Source of the DNA: Acidocella sp.
GTDB taxonomy: Bacteria > Pseudomonadota > Alphaproteobacteria > Acetobacterales > Acetobacteraceae
Reading direction: 5' to 3'
Length of the DNA stretch: 9,861 nucleotides
Assembly: GCA_028687415.1 (NCBI GenBank)
Contig: JAQUAC010000066.1
Span: 1 to 9,861 of the forward strand
The position numbers were made by a program, and so were the translations under genes. Below are positions 1 through 7,059 of the stretch, one piece after another. The number at the start of each line of letters is the position of its first letter. Within the stretch, counting starts at the first letter, position 1. The notes under the pieces are model-generated. The model was given only the letters and a program-made list of their open reading frames with translations. It did no database searches and had not been told where the DNA came from.

Positions 1-802
1 CGGTGGCAATGCCCAAAGCCTTGCCGATGATCGCGTCCGCATCCGCCGGATTGGACTTCATGTACTCCTCACCTTCAACGAAAGCCTGGATCATGGCGGT
101 GACCATGGCCGGGTCCTTTTCGATGGTCTTTGGCGTCACCACCAGCACGTCGGTAATTAGGCCCTTCGCGTCCTTGGAGGAAAACAGCACATGGAATTTC
201 TTGCCGCCCCCGGCTTGCACAATGGCGGAGACGTTGGGCTCATAGGTCACGCCCACCTTGGTGGACCCGCCGACCATGATGCCGGGCACGCTTTCGGCCG
301 TGGTGTCCACGGGGATGATGTCCTTCTCGCTCAGCCCTTCCTGCTGCAGCGCATAGCCGAGCAGGAAGTCGGAGGGGGAGAGCGCGGCAAAGGCGACTTT
401 CAGCCCCTTGAGCTGTTTCACGCTGGTGATGTCGTCAGTAGAGAGCATGGCATCAGCCCCGGCGGAGTAGTCGATGGGCATGATGACCTTTAGATGCCAG
501 CCCTTGGCGTTGGCGCCGATCACCTGGTCATAAGTCAGTGTCGTGGCATTCACCTGCCCGGCATACACGGCGCCCGGCATGGCGGCGGTGTCGTTGAAGT
601 TCACCAGCTGCACATCCAGCCCGTGCTTGGCATAGAAGCCTTTCGCCATCGCTACGTAGATGGGGCCATAGCCGATCCAGGGCACGATGCCGAGGGTCAC
701 ATGCTGGCTGGCGAAGGCGCTGGCGCTGGTGGCGGTCAGTATGGCAAGGGCGGCGGCGGTGTTCTTCAACGCGAGGGAGAGCTTGGTCCGGGCATTCGAC
801 AT
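1..802 (-). CDS. ABC transporter substrate-binding protein (NMT1/SsuA/TauA type), C-terminus cut off
   Basis: This is the periplasmic solute-binding component of an ABC importer of the nitrate/sulfonate/taurine family. It is incomplete: 267 codons are visible and the gene runs off the left edge. I translated it directly on the minus strand. The start is the ATG at 802, preceded by an AAGGA ribosome site at 810-814 with 7-base spacing. Residues 1-31 form a Sec signal peptide (basic N-region, hydrophobic core, probable cleavage at ASA or AFA, residues 27-31). The mature part begins with the family hallmark VTLGIVPWIGYGPIYVA, followed by KGFYAKHGLDVQL, the usual hinge at VKQLKGLKVAF and a GVTYEP motif. 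It shares this plan with the binding protein at 3718 (WSGYAPIFVA, GYFKAMGLNV, DLKGKIVAS), so the two are paralogues, but they are well diverged. Partner permease and ATPase genes may lie left of the window or it may share the right-hand ones. The ligand is unknown. Confidence 0.9.
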   Translation of the reverse strand, partial: MSNARTKLSLALKNTAAALAILTATSASAFASQHVTLGIVPWIGYGPIYVAMAKGFYAKHGLDVQLVNFNDTAAMPGAVYAGQVNATTLTYDQVIGANAKGWHLKVIMPIDYSAGADAMLSTDDITSVKQLKGLKVAFAALSPSDFLLGYALQQEGLSEKDIIPVDTTAESVPGIMVGGSTKVGVTYEPNVSAIVQAGGGKKFHVLFSSKDAKGLITDVLVVTPKTIEKDPAMVTAMIQAFVEGEEYMKSNPADADAIIGKALGIAT

Positions 803-854
803 GCTTGCATCCTTATGACGGTTAACGGCTACGGAATAGGCTGAGGAAGCATAA

Positions 855-874
855 TTAACGATCGTTAGCGCTAA
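855..874. promoter_or_regulatory. Overlapping palindromes, probable LysR1 operator
   Basis: Two perfect palindromes overlap by three bases: TAACGATCGTTA (856-867) and TTAGCGCTAA (865-874). They can be read as alternating half-sites of form TTARCG and its complement. T855 to A867 also fits the T-N11-A LysR box. The cluster begins 53 bases upstream of the leftward binding-protein start, where an activator or repressor site for that gene would be expected, and about 55 bases upstream of the rightward TATAAT. The dyad symmetry is seen directly; binding by LysR1 is inferred. Confidence 0.5.
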
Positions 875-928
875 GTTTGTGCAAATATCGCGTCTGATAT
901 CTTTGGGTCTGAGTCTGTATGATGGTTT

Positions 929-934
929 TATAAT
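929..934 (+). promoter_or_regulatory. Candidate -10 box for LysR1
   Basis: A perfect TATAAT lies 78 bases upstream of the preferred LysR1 ATG. No good -35 hexamer sits 16-18 bases upstream (the bases there are GT-rich, such as GGTCTG at 906-911), so the promoter would be weak or activator-dependent. It is assigned by consensus only. Confidence 0.35.
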
Positions 935-1012
935 CACAAATGCTGAGTTACGCGCTCTGCGCCAGCGGTAACATGGCTTGCTTTGCCTAATTACTTTCCT
1001 TATTCGGAAACT

Positions 1013-1954
1013 ATGCCCCGCAGGAATACGCCGTTCAAAGGCAATATCAGCGATATCGACATCAGGCTGCTGCGCCTCTTCGCCACGGTGGCCGAATGCG
1101 GCGGTTTCGCCGCGGCGGAGGCGCAGTTGCAGACAGGTCTGTCTACCATAAGCAAGCATGTGAAGGAGCTGGAGACCCGGCTTGGCGTGCGGCTGTGCCG
1201 GCGCGGCCGGGCCGGGTTCGCGCTCACCGACCAGGGGCGGGAAGTCTACCTTGCCGCGCAGCAACTGCTCAGTGCGATGGATGCGTTCCGCTACCGCATG
1301 AACGACATCCACACGGAAATCGTCGGCGAGCTTAACCTGGGTATTGTCGATACGCTGCTGACGGACCCGAATTTCCGGCTCTCTGCCGTGCTGGCTGCGG
1401 CCAAGCGGCGCGCGCCGCGCGTGCAGGTGAACATTGCGGTGGACCCGCCGAACCTACTGGAAAAGGCGGTGCTGGAGGAAACGCTGCATGCCGCCATCGT
1501 CACCATCCGTCAGCGCCTGCCGGGGTTGGATTACCGTTTCCTCTATGGTGAGCAGAATAATCTGTACTGCGCCGAGATGCATCCGCTTTACCGGCGTTGC
1601 CCGGATGACGTGGTGGCTGAGGATTTCGTTGGGTGCGAGCTGGTAGGGCGCTCTTACGCCGAGCAAGAGGAGGCGCGGCAGCTGCACGGCGAACTTACGC
1701 GCACGGCAACTGCCAACGACGTGGAGGGCGTGGCTCTGCTGGTGCTGACCGGGCGTTACCTGGGTTATCTGCCGGACCATTACGTGGCGGCCACCACCTT
1801 TCCTGTGGCGCTGCGCCCGGTGCTGCCGCAGCTTTACGGTTATTCGGTGGAGATAGAGTTGGCGACCCGGCAGAATGCGCACCATCCGCCGGCGGTGATG
1901 AATTTTCTGGGCGAGCTGGGGCGGGAATTCGGCATTGCCGGGCGTGCGCGCTGA
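1013..1954 (+). CDS. LysR-family transcriptional regulator (LysR1)
   Basis: A DNA-binding transcription regulator of 313 residues from the ATG at 1013, a usual LysR length. A TTG start at 983 would add ten residues (MPNYFPYSET); neither start has a strong ribosome site, and the ATG was preferred by codon and by family length. The N-terminal winged helix-turn-helix spans roughly residues 14-75 (DIDIRLLRLFATVAECGGF, then TISKHVKELETRLGVRLC and the wing GFALTDQG). Residues of about 100-305 form the periplasmic-binding-like effector domain. It is divergent from binding protein 1 and its stop is one base from the stop of LysR2. Shared segments with LysR2 (LCxRGRxGFxLT, LGIVD/IGIVD, LTGRYLGYLPDH against LSGQYIGFLPRH) show the two are paralogues. 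The effector is unknown but is likely the ligand of the adjacent transporter or a derivative. Confidence 0.9.
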   Translation: MPRRNTPFKGNISDIDIRLLRLFATVAECGGFAAAEAQLQTGLSTISKHVKELETRLGVRLCRRGRAGFALTDQGREVYLAAQQLLSAMDAFRYRMNDIHTEIVGELNLGIVDTLLTDPNFRLSAVLAAAKRRAPRVQVNIAVDPPNLLEKAVLEETLHAAIVTIRQRLPGLDYRFLYGEQNNLYCAEMHPLYRRCPDDVVAEDFVGCELVGRSYAEQEEARQLHGELTRTATANDVEGVALLVLTGRYLGYLPDHYVAATTFPVALRPVLPQLYGYSVEIELATRQNAHHPPAVMNFLGELGREFGIAGRAR

Positions 1955-1955
1955 C

Positions 1956-2879
1956 TTATTCGGCCTTGGGCGCGGCGGCCACATGCCGGCGCAACTCGGC
2001 CAGGAACAGTTTGAGCAAAGGCTGGTCACGTTCCGAACGGCGGAAAGCGGCAAAATGCTGGGAGAAGAACTGGTAGGTCTGCGGCTTCAGCGCGCGCATC
2101 TCGCCCTTGGCGGCATAGGCGTCGCCGATATGGCGTGGCAGGAAGCCGATATATTGCCCGGAGAGGATCAGCATCGTCTGCGCCTCCATGTGGATTACGT
2201 TGGCGCTCGCGCGCGGGTGATTGACCCGGCACAAATCCTCCAACTGCCGGTAGCCGCGCACGGAGAACAGCGAGGTGTCAATATCCGCCACGCTTGGCGA
2301 TTCCACCTGAAAGAGACTGTGCGCCGCGCCGCAATACAGCGCCTGCGCCTCGCGGTGCAGCGGCACATACACCACCCCCGGCCCCTGCTTGGCGAAGGGG
2401 CCGATGACGACATCCCGGTGGCCTTCCGTTACCCATTGCTCCAACTCATGCGGGGTACCGAGGCGCAGATCGATGAACGCCTCCGGCGCCGCGGCGATGA
2501 CCCGCCCCAGCGGCGCTTGCAAGCCCAGTGCCGGGCTGGAGGCCACGCCATCAACAATGCCGATGGCGAGCCGCCCCAGCAGCCTGTCTCCCGAGCGGGT
2601 GACGCGCTTCTGGAACATGTCGATATCAGCAAAGAGCTGGCGCGCGGCAGTCAAGGTGGCTTCGCCGAACGGGGTGAGACGGAAGCCGCCCCGCCCGCGC
2701 AGGCAGAGCGGCGCACCGAGGCTGCGCTCCAGCGAGGCAATATGCGTGCTGAGCGTGGATTGCGAGAGGTTGAGGGCGATCTGCGCCCCGGCAAAGCTGC
2801 CGGCCTCGGCCAGTGTTACGAAGACCCGCAGCAGGCGCAGGTCGATATTGTCCAGGCGGCGCATGCAGGCAGCATACAT
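1956..2879 (-). CDS. LysR-family transcriptional regulator (LysR2)
   Basis: A 307-residue LysR regulator transcribed leftward. The winged helix-turn-helix lies at about residues 11-75 (NIDLRLLRVFVTLAEAGSF, STLSTHIASLERSLG, wing GFRLTPFGE), followed by a linker and the effector-binding domain to the end. The first start is at 2879; an in-frame ATG at 2864 would give MRRLDNIDLRLL and is equally believable because neither has a clear Shine-Dalgarno sequence. LysR2 is divergent from the rightward operon whose first start is at 2919, leaving only 39 bases between, and is therefore the best candidate regulator of that operon. It converges on LysR1, with a single base between stop codons and hence no room for a terminator, so transcription of the two probably interferes. 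It is an evident paralogue of LysR1. Confidence 0.9.
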   Translation of the reverse strand: MYAACMRRLDNIDLRLLRVFVTLAEAGSFAGAQIALNLSQSTLSTHIASLERSLGAPLCLRGRGGFRLTPFGEATLTAARQLFADIDMFQKRVTRSGDRLLGRLAIGIVDGVASSPALGLQAPLGRVIAAAPEAFIDLRLGTPHELEQWVTEGHRDVVIGPFAKQGPGVVYVPLHREAQALYCGAAHSLFQVESPSVADIDTSLFSVRGYRQLEDLCRVNHPRASANVIHMEAQTMLILSGQYIGFLPRHIGDAYAAKGEMRALKPQTYQFFSQHFAAFRRSERDQPLLKLFLAELRRHVAAAPKAE

Positions 2880-2918
2880 TGAAAATTGTGGATGTGAACA
2901 AGAGGATAAGGGGCAGAC
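2880..2918. promoter_or_regulatory. Short divergent control region between LysR2 and the operon
   Basis: Only 39 bases separate the two starts, so promoters must extend into the 5' ends of one or both genes. It contains an inverted repeat TTGT-N8-ACAA (2886-2901), which is a weak LysR-type dyad. On the minus strand, TTGTTC (2896-2901) is spaced 17 bases from TGTATG, a poor promoter that would favour the ATG at 2864 for LysR2. The plus-strand AAGGGG at 2908-2913 is the ribosome site of the next gene, with 5-base spacing. The operator role is inferred. Confidence 0.35.
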
Positions 2919-3644
2919 ATGCTAAGTGTCGGAGATTTGGCGGGGCTGTGGACCCGGTCGCTGTTGGTGCTGCCGGACGGCACGCGGGATACCGCGACGG
3001 AGGTGGTCTGGCTCCAAGGGCCGGGGGGGTATGCGGATCTGCGTCAGGCGCCGGGGCAGCCTGATTTTTCCCATGTGCGTTGCCTGGACGACCTCACCGC
3101 CGCTGATTGCGCCTGGCTTGCCACGCAGCAGGGCTTTGCCGGTACGCTGAGCTGCGCGGATGGGTATTTTGAATGGGGGCGGGAGATTGATTACCAGCCC
3201 CCGGCTGCACAGCCGGATAGCGGGCGGCTGTTCTGGCAGGGGGATATTCTAGTCGAGACCGGGCGCTATGCCGATTATCTGGAGCGTTGGCACCGCGACC
3301 CGGCTTGCGGGGTGGCTCCGTGTGGCGAGGTTGCGCTGGTGTCTCCTGGGGATGGCCGCCCAATGCGGCTGGTGCGGACGGGAGATTGCTTCATGTTCGC
3401 GTGTGGCCGGGCGGAGACGCGCTTTGTCGCGCCCACGCTCGCAGAATGCGTGGCTGGGGCGGCAGATTTGGCGACAGCGCGGGCGTTGCTGGATTGCGAG
3501 ATTTCTTTCGGACGCATCGCCGGCGGGGCGTGGCGCATCTTGCGGTCCACTCTGCCGTTCCGCGTTGGGGCGGTACTGGACCCGGCCGGGATGGGCACGC
3601 TTGGGTTGCGCGATACATCGGTATTTATCAATATAAATCTCTAA
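2919..3644 (+). CDS. Conserved protein of unknown function, HRI1-like predicted beta-barrel
   Basis: A 241-residue cytoplasmic protein with no signal peptide or membrane segment. The start is supported by an AAGGGG ribosome site with 5-base spacing. The sequence is rich in short beta-strand-like stretches and aromatic residues, with the motifs LWTRSLLVLPDGTRD (10-24), VWLQGPGGYADLR (30-42), GYFEWGREIDYQPP (82-95) and GRLFWQGDILVETGRYADYLERWHR (split across 103-126). This pattern recalls the HRI1 family, named from a yeast protein of two calycin-like barrels and having bacterial relatives of unknown function; I am moderately sure of that match and cannot run the profile search. Cysteines are frequent (residues 55, 64, 79, 130, 135, 157, 162, 177, 193). 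It heads the transporter operon, separated from it by 73 bases, so a role in handling the imported ligand is possible but inferred. Confidence 0.7.
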   Translation: MLSVGDLAGLWTRSLLVLPDGTRDTATEVVWLQGPGGYADLRQAPGQPDFSHVRCLDDLTAADCAWLATQQGFAGTLSCADGYFEWGREIDYQPPAAQPDSGRLFWQGDILVETGRYADYLERWHRDPACGVAPCGEVALVSPGDGRPMRLVRTGDCFMFACGRAETRFVAPTLAECVAGAADLATARALLDCEISFGRIAGGAWRILRSTLPFRVGAVLDPAGMGTLGLRDTSVFININL

Positions 3645-3717
3645 AAGTTTTGATATTTTTACAAGTTATCGCTTGTTAAGCTGCGCCGGTATCGCCACCA
3701 TAAAAAGGCTCCGGATC
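3645..3717 (+). promoter_or_regulatory. AT-rich leader with inverted repeat before the transporter genes
   Basis: This 73-base gap is markedly more AT-rich than its surroundings. It holds an inverted repeat ACAAG (3661-3665), loop TTATCG, CTTGT (3672-3676), extendable to 3658-3679 with one mismatch. It may be an operator or a small RNA hairpin; there is no following U-run, so it does not look like an intrinsic terminator. A TTGATA at 3650-3655 could be a -35 box but lacks a convincing -10 partner. An AAGG ribosome site (3705-3708) sits 9 bases before the next start. An internal promoter or differential expression point is inferred. Confidence 0.35.
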
Positions 3718-4725
3718 ATGAAGCTTCCCCGTCTGCTGGCAGGTTTTGGCCTCGCCGCCGCGCTACTTGGCATCGCTGCCCAGGCACGCGCCGCCGACCG
3801 CATTCGCATTCTCTGCCCCACATGGTCCGGCTATGCGCCGATCTTTGTCGCTAAAGACTTGGGCTATTTCAAAGCCATGGGGCTGAACGTCACTATCAAT
3901 TTCGACGATGAGCGCGCCGACGTGATGGCCGCCATGGCGCGCGGTGATATCGAGGTGGATATGCGCACGGCGGGCGAGTACCAGGGGCGCCCGCGCGATG
4001 AGAGCACGCCCGGCATCATCATCGGCACCATTGATGAATCATTGGGCGGAGATGGCATGATTGCCGATGGCTCGATCAAATCCGTGGCTGATCTCAAAGG
4101 CAAGATTGTTGCTTCCGAGCTGAACATTCCGGGCCGGCTGCTGTTGCAACTGGAACTAAAGAAATATGGGATGACGCTGAAGGATTTGCAGATGAAGGAG
4201 ATCGCCTCGGCGGATACGATCTCGGTGTTCGCTGATCCCTCTGTCTCCGCCGTGGTCAGCTACGAGCCGTATCTCTCCCAGGCGCTGAAGGTGGATGCCT
4301 CGCGCCATCCGAGCGAGATCGTCTCATCAGCGCAATATCCCGGCTATATCGTGGATGTGATTATCGTGCGTGGGGATGACCTCAAGGCCAATCCGCAAAA
4401 ATACAGGAACTTCCTTGTTGGTGTTTACAAGGCTATTGATTATTACAACAAGAATCCTGATGGCTTCGATAAGATCGCGGCGCCGCATTATGATCTCTCG
4501 GCGGCGGATTTCAAGGCGAGCATCAATGGCACGCTGGTCTATACTGGCCTCAAGCAGACGCAAGGCGAGATGGGCAGTCCCGGCAAGCCTGGCTCGCTTT
4601 ACGGTGTGTTCGATACGCTGATGGAGCTGAACCTGGAGAACGGCGCGGCAAACCATAAGCTGAGCGCAGATAAATCCATCGATAGCGCCGTGATCTCTAC
4701 AATTTCACAGAACGACCTGAACTGA
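3718..4725 (+). CDS. ABC transporter substrate-binding protein (NMT1/SsuA/TauA type)
   Basis: A periplasmic ligand-binding protein of 335 residues. The ATG at 3718 was chosen over an upstream in-frame TTG at 3673 because it directly starts a textbook Sec signal peptide (MKLPRLL, hydrophobic core, cleavage after AQARA at residue 25) and is preceded by AAGG. The mature protein opens with IRILCPTWSGYAPIFVAKD and GYFKAMGLNVTI, the N-terminal lobe signature of nitrate/sulfonate/taurine binding proteins, then VADLKGKIVAS and AVVSYEP in the ligand-cleft region. It is followed after 2 bases by the permease gene and then the ATPase, so all three parts of an importer are present. The paralogue at 1-802 has the same architecture. 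The family binds small anions, sulfonates, pyrimidines and also guanidine-type ligands in some lineages; the downstream enzymes favour a guanidino compound here, as an inference. Confidence 0.92.
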   Translation: MKLPRLLAGFGLAAALLGIAAQARAADRIRILCPTWSGYAPIFVAKDLGYFKAMGLNVTINFDDERADVMAAMARGDIEVDMRTAGEYQGRPRDESTPGIIIGTIDESLGGDGMIADGSIKSVADLKGKIVASELNIPGRLLLQLELKKYGMTLKDLQMKEIASADTISVFADPSVSAVVSYEPYLSQALKVDASRHPSEIVSSAQYPGYIVDVIIVRGDDLKANPQKYRNFLVGVYKAIDYYNKNPDGFDKIAAPHYDLSAADFKASINGTLVYTGLKQTQGEMGSPGKPGSLYGVFDTLMELNLENGAANHKLSADKSIDSAVISTISQNDLN

Positions 4726-4727
4726 CC

Positions 4728-5525
4728 ATGGCTGATGCGCCGTTGCTTGGCAGGCTATTCGTTTTTCGCGGCACGCTCCCCCGCGGTGTAAGGTTCGGTG
4801 CGGGCGCGGCGACAGCGGCGGCTGCGGTGGGGCTATGGGCGGCGGCCCCGGCTTTAGGGTGGATCGCGCCGGTGTTCCTGCCGTCACCATGGGCGGTGTT
4901 GCGGGCGTTGTGGACGATGACGACGCAGAACGGGCTACTGGGCGATGCGGGGATTTCCATCGCCCGCGTCTGGGGGGCGTTCCTGCTCGCGGCGATCCTC
5001 GCTGTGCCCATTGGCATATTGATGAGCAGCTACCGTATCATCGGCGCGGCGCTGGAACCGCTGATCGATTTCATTCGCTATCTACCAGTGCCGGCTTTGG
5101 TGCCGCTTAGCATCATCTGGTTCGGCATTGGCGAGGAGACGAAAATCTTCCTGCTCTGGCTGGGCACATTCTTTCAGCTCGTACTGCTGGTGGCGGAGGA
5201 TATGAAGCGCGTGCCGCATGAGTATTTCGAGACCGCATATACGCTCGGCGCAAAGCCGTTTCAGGCGCTCACCAGTGTTGCGCTGCGCGCCATGGCGCCG
5301 TCGCTCATGGACAATCTGCGCATCACGCTCGGCTGGTGCTGGACCTATCTCATTATCGCGGAAATCGTTGCCGCCTCCAACGGGCTTGGCTTCGTGATCT
5401 GGACGGCGCGGCGCTATATGGCCACCGACCAGGTGATGGCGGGGGTGTTGGTGATCGGGCTCATTGGTCTTGTCAGCGATCAACTGTTGCGCGCGCTGCA
5501 CCGCGCTATGTTCCGGTATCTATAG
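4728..5525 (+). CDS. ABC transporter permease (SsuC/TauC type)
   Basis: The inner-membrane channel subunit, 265 residues, of the binding-protein-dependent transport family. About six membrane segments can be placed at roughly residues 24-47, 77-101, 117-135, 138-157, 197-215 and 233-253. The EAA loop that docks on the ATPase is at about 168-191 (ETAYTLGAKPFQALTS followed by VALRAMAP), and the family motifs LPSPWAVL (51-58), PVPALVPLSIIWFGIGEETKI and the late GLGFVIW are clear. The start two bases after the binding-protein stop has no strong ribosome site, which suggests translational coupling. The ATPase start follows after another 2 bases. Length is normal for SsuC/TauC (about 250-280). The N-terminus is alanine-rich but otherwise unremarkable. 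Confidence 0.93.
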   Translation: MADAPLLGRLFVFRGTLPRGVRFGAGAATAAAAVGLWAAAPALGWIAPVFLPSPWAVLRALWTMTTQNGLLGDAGISIARVWGAFLLAAILAVPIGILMSSYRIIGAALEPLIDFIRYLPVPALVPLSIIWFGIGEETKIFLLWLGTFFQLVLLVAEDMKRVPHEYFETAYTLGAKPFQALTSVALRAMAPSLMDNLRITLGWCWTYLIIAEIVAASNGLGFVIWTARRYMATDQVMAGVLVIGLIGLVSDQLLRALHRAMFRYL

Positions 5526-5527
5526 CC

Positions 5528-6310
5528 ATGTTCACGCCTGTTCCATATTTACAATTTTCTGGGGTAACTAAGAGTTTTGGTGCGTTGCCGGTGGTGGAGG
5601 CGCCATTCAACCTCACCATTCCGCGTGGCCAGTTCGTGGCGTTTCTCGGGCCATCCGGCTGCGGCAAGACCACGCTGATGCGCATGGTCGGCGGGCTGGA
5701 TACGCCGAGTGGCGGGCTGATTCTGCTGGAGGGGGCTTCGGTTGGCGGGCCGGACCGGCGGCGGGGGATGGTGTTCCAGTCCTACTCGTCCTTTCCGTGG
5801 CTCACGGTGGAGCAGAACGTGCTGTTCGGCATGAAGTACCGCAAGGATATGCTGCCGGCGGAGAAACGTGAACGTGCCGTGCATTATCTGAAGCTGGTCG
5901 GGCTGGGGGCATTCGGCAAGAGCTATCCGGCGCGGATTTCCGGAGGCATGCGCCAGCGCGTGGCCATTGCGCGCACGCTGGCGGCGGGCTCGGAGGTACT
6001 GCTCATGGATGAGCCCTTTGGCGCGCTCGACGCGCAGTTGCGCGAGGAATTGCAGGTAGAGCTTCGGCGCATCCAGATGGAGGATGCGAAGACCGTGATT
6101 TTCGTGACACATGACGTGGAGGAGGCGGTGTTCCTAGCTGACCGCGTGATTGTGTTCTCACCGCGCCCAGCCAGCATCCGCGCGGATATAGATATCACCG
6201 CCAGGCTGGGGGCGGCGAGAGACTTGGAGCTGCGCGATAGTGCTGAATTTTTTCGTATTCGCACTGAGATTCTGCACATGCTGCGCCATGCACCGGCAAT
6301 GGGGGGATAA
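5528..6310 (+). CDS. ABC transporter ATP-binding protein (SsuB/TauB type)
   Basis: The nucleotide-binding subunit of the importer, 260 residues from the ATG at 5528. Although the frame is open further upstream, starting here places the first strand (YLQFSGVTKSFG) at the normal family position and only 2 bases after the permease stop. All catalytic parts are intact: Walker A GPSGCGKTT (41-49), Q-loop VFQ (Q84), signature ISGGMRQR (137-144), Walker B VLLMDEP (157-163), D-loop GALDAQ (165-170) and switch histidine VTHD (H195). The signature has SGGM where SGGQ is commonest, a normal variant in this subfamily. The stop codon overlaps the next gene's start by one base (TAATG), so the transporter and the enzymes are one transcriptional unit. 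Energises uptake by ATP hydrolysis at the cytoplasmic face. Confidence 0.95.
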   Translation: MFTPVPYLQFSGVTKSFGALPVVEAPFNLTIPRGQFVAFLGPSGCGKTTLMRMVGGLDTPSGGLILLEGASVGGPDRRRGMVFQSYSSFPWLTVEQNVLFGMKYRKDMLPAEKRERAVHYLKLVGLGAFGKSYPARISGGMRQRVAIARTLAAGSEVLLMDEPFGALDAQLREELQVELRRIQMEDAKTVIFVTHDVEEAVFLADRVIVFSPRPASIRADIDITARLGAARDLELRDSAEFFRIRTEILHMLRHAPAMGG

Positions 6311-7059
6311 TGAATTTTACTGGTAAGACGGTACTTATCACTGGCGCGAGCCGCGGCATCGGCCTCGGCGTTGCCAAAGGTTTTGCTGCCGCTGGTGCCA
6401 CGCTGTACATGCTGGCGGATGATGCCGGGGTGCATGCGGCGGCCAAAGCCCTTGGCGCTACAGGGTATGTGGCGGATATCACAGATGAAGCTGCTGTGGC
6501 GCAGGTGCTGGTGGGGCTTCCGCGTATTGATGTGCTCATCAACAATGCCGGGCTGGAACGCCTGACGCCGCTCGATGATCTTTCCGCCGAGACACTGGAG
6601 GTGTTCCGCCGTGTGCTCGATATTAATGTCACGGGCACCTATATCGTCACCCGCCAGGTACTGCCGCGCATGCGGGCTGGCGGGCGCATCATCAGCACGG
6701 CCTCGGTCTGGGGGCGTGTGGGCGAGCCGCTATTCGGGGCTTATGTCGCTTCCAAACACGCGATCATCGGGCTGACGAAGGCCTGGGCAAAAGAGCTTGG
6801 TTCACGCGGCATAAATGTAAATGCGGTGGCACCCGGATGGGTGCAGACCGGGGCGGCCATGCACTCTCTGGAGTTGATGGCGGCGCGGTGCGGAGAAGCT
6901 GAGGATATGCTGCTGAATGCGATCCTCGCGGGACAAGCCCTGCCGGGGTTGATGCAGCCTGAGGATATGCAGGGCGCATATCTGTTCCTGGCCTCGTCCT
7001 ATGCCGCCAACATCACAGGCCAGACATTAGGGGCGGATAGAGGAGAGGTGCCATGGTGA
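6310..7059 (+). CDS. Short-chain dehydrogenase/reductase (SDR1)
   Basis: A classical SDR oxidoreductase of 249 residues, interconverting an alcohol and a ketone with NAD(P). Visible motifs are the cofactor turn TGASRGIG (11-18), NNAG (78-81), N106 in DIN, and the catalytic set S132, Y145 and K149 (YVASK), followed by the usual NAVAPGWVQT. Acidic D37/D38 after the second strand favours NAD over NADP. The C-terminus (TGQTLGADRGEVPW) replaces the common DGG with DRG. The start overlaps the ATPase stop by one base and is preceded by a G-rich run (6301-6306) that may serve as ribosome site. It overlaps SDR2 by 7 bases. The substrate is not predictable from the sequence; the operon implies a hydroxy or keto group on the imported compound or an intermediate. 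Confidence 0.92.
   Translation: MNFTGKTVLITGASRGIGLGVAKGFAAAGATLYMLADDAGVHAAAKALGATGYVADITDEAAVAQVLVGLPRIDVLINNAGLERLTPLDDLSAETLEVFRRVLDINVTGTYIVTRQVLPRMRAGGRIISTASVWGRVGEPLFGAYVASKHAIIGLTKAWAKELGSRGINVNAVAPGWVQTGAAMHSLELMAARCGEAEDMLLNAILAGQALPGLMQPEDMQGAYLFLASSYAANITGQTLGADRGEVPW

Larger units (their letters stand above)
803..1012. promoter_or_regulatory. Divergent promoter/operator region between binding protein 1 and LysR1
   Basis: This region lies between the leftward binding-protein gene and the rightward LysR gene and should hold both promoters. It is more AT-rich than the flanking genes. It contains a palindrome cluster at 855-874 and a perfect TATAAT at 929-934 (rightward), and an imperfect inverted repeat (GTTACGC at 947-953 with GCGGTAAC at 965-972) in the predicted LysR1 leader. 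A divergent regulator and target sharing one control region is the classic LysR arrangement, so autoregulation and control of the binding-protein gene by LysR1 is the natural inference. The right boundary depends on which LysR1 start is used. Confidence 0.6.

Noticed and set aside
191..844. Plus-strand open frames across the left edge
   Set aside because: They lie opposite the binding-protein gene, which has a signal peptide, ribosome site and family motifs on the minus strand.
973..990. Five-codon mini-frame (MACFA) just before LysR1 as a possible leader peptide
   Set aside because: No ribosome site, no regulatory codon run, and such short frames occur by chance.
1940..1970. Bidirectional terminator between the convergent LysR genes
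   Set aside because: The stop codons are one base apart and no hairpin with a U-run is visible there.
1935..2882. Long open frame of about 315 codons opposite LysR2
   Set aside because: It mirrors the LysR2 gene almost exactly, its translation is arginine/glutamine/histidine-rich with no recognisable domain, and LysR2 on the other strand is a full-length family member. This is a codon-bias shadow.
3645..3717. Guanidine riboswitch (ykkC or mini-ykkC) before the transporter
   Set aside because: The gap is too short for a full ykkC aptamer and I see no paired hairpins with ACGR loops as in the small class; absence upstream of 2919 is likewise apparent. A covariance-model scan would settle it.
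5082..5501. Antisense open frame within the permease gene, and similar ones at 5549-6112, 7678-8283 and 6195-6638
   Set aside because: All lie opposite well-supported genes in GC-rich sequence and have low-complexity basic or histidine-rich translations without motifs.
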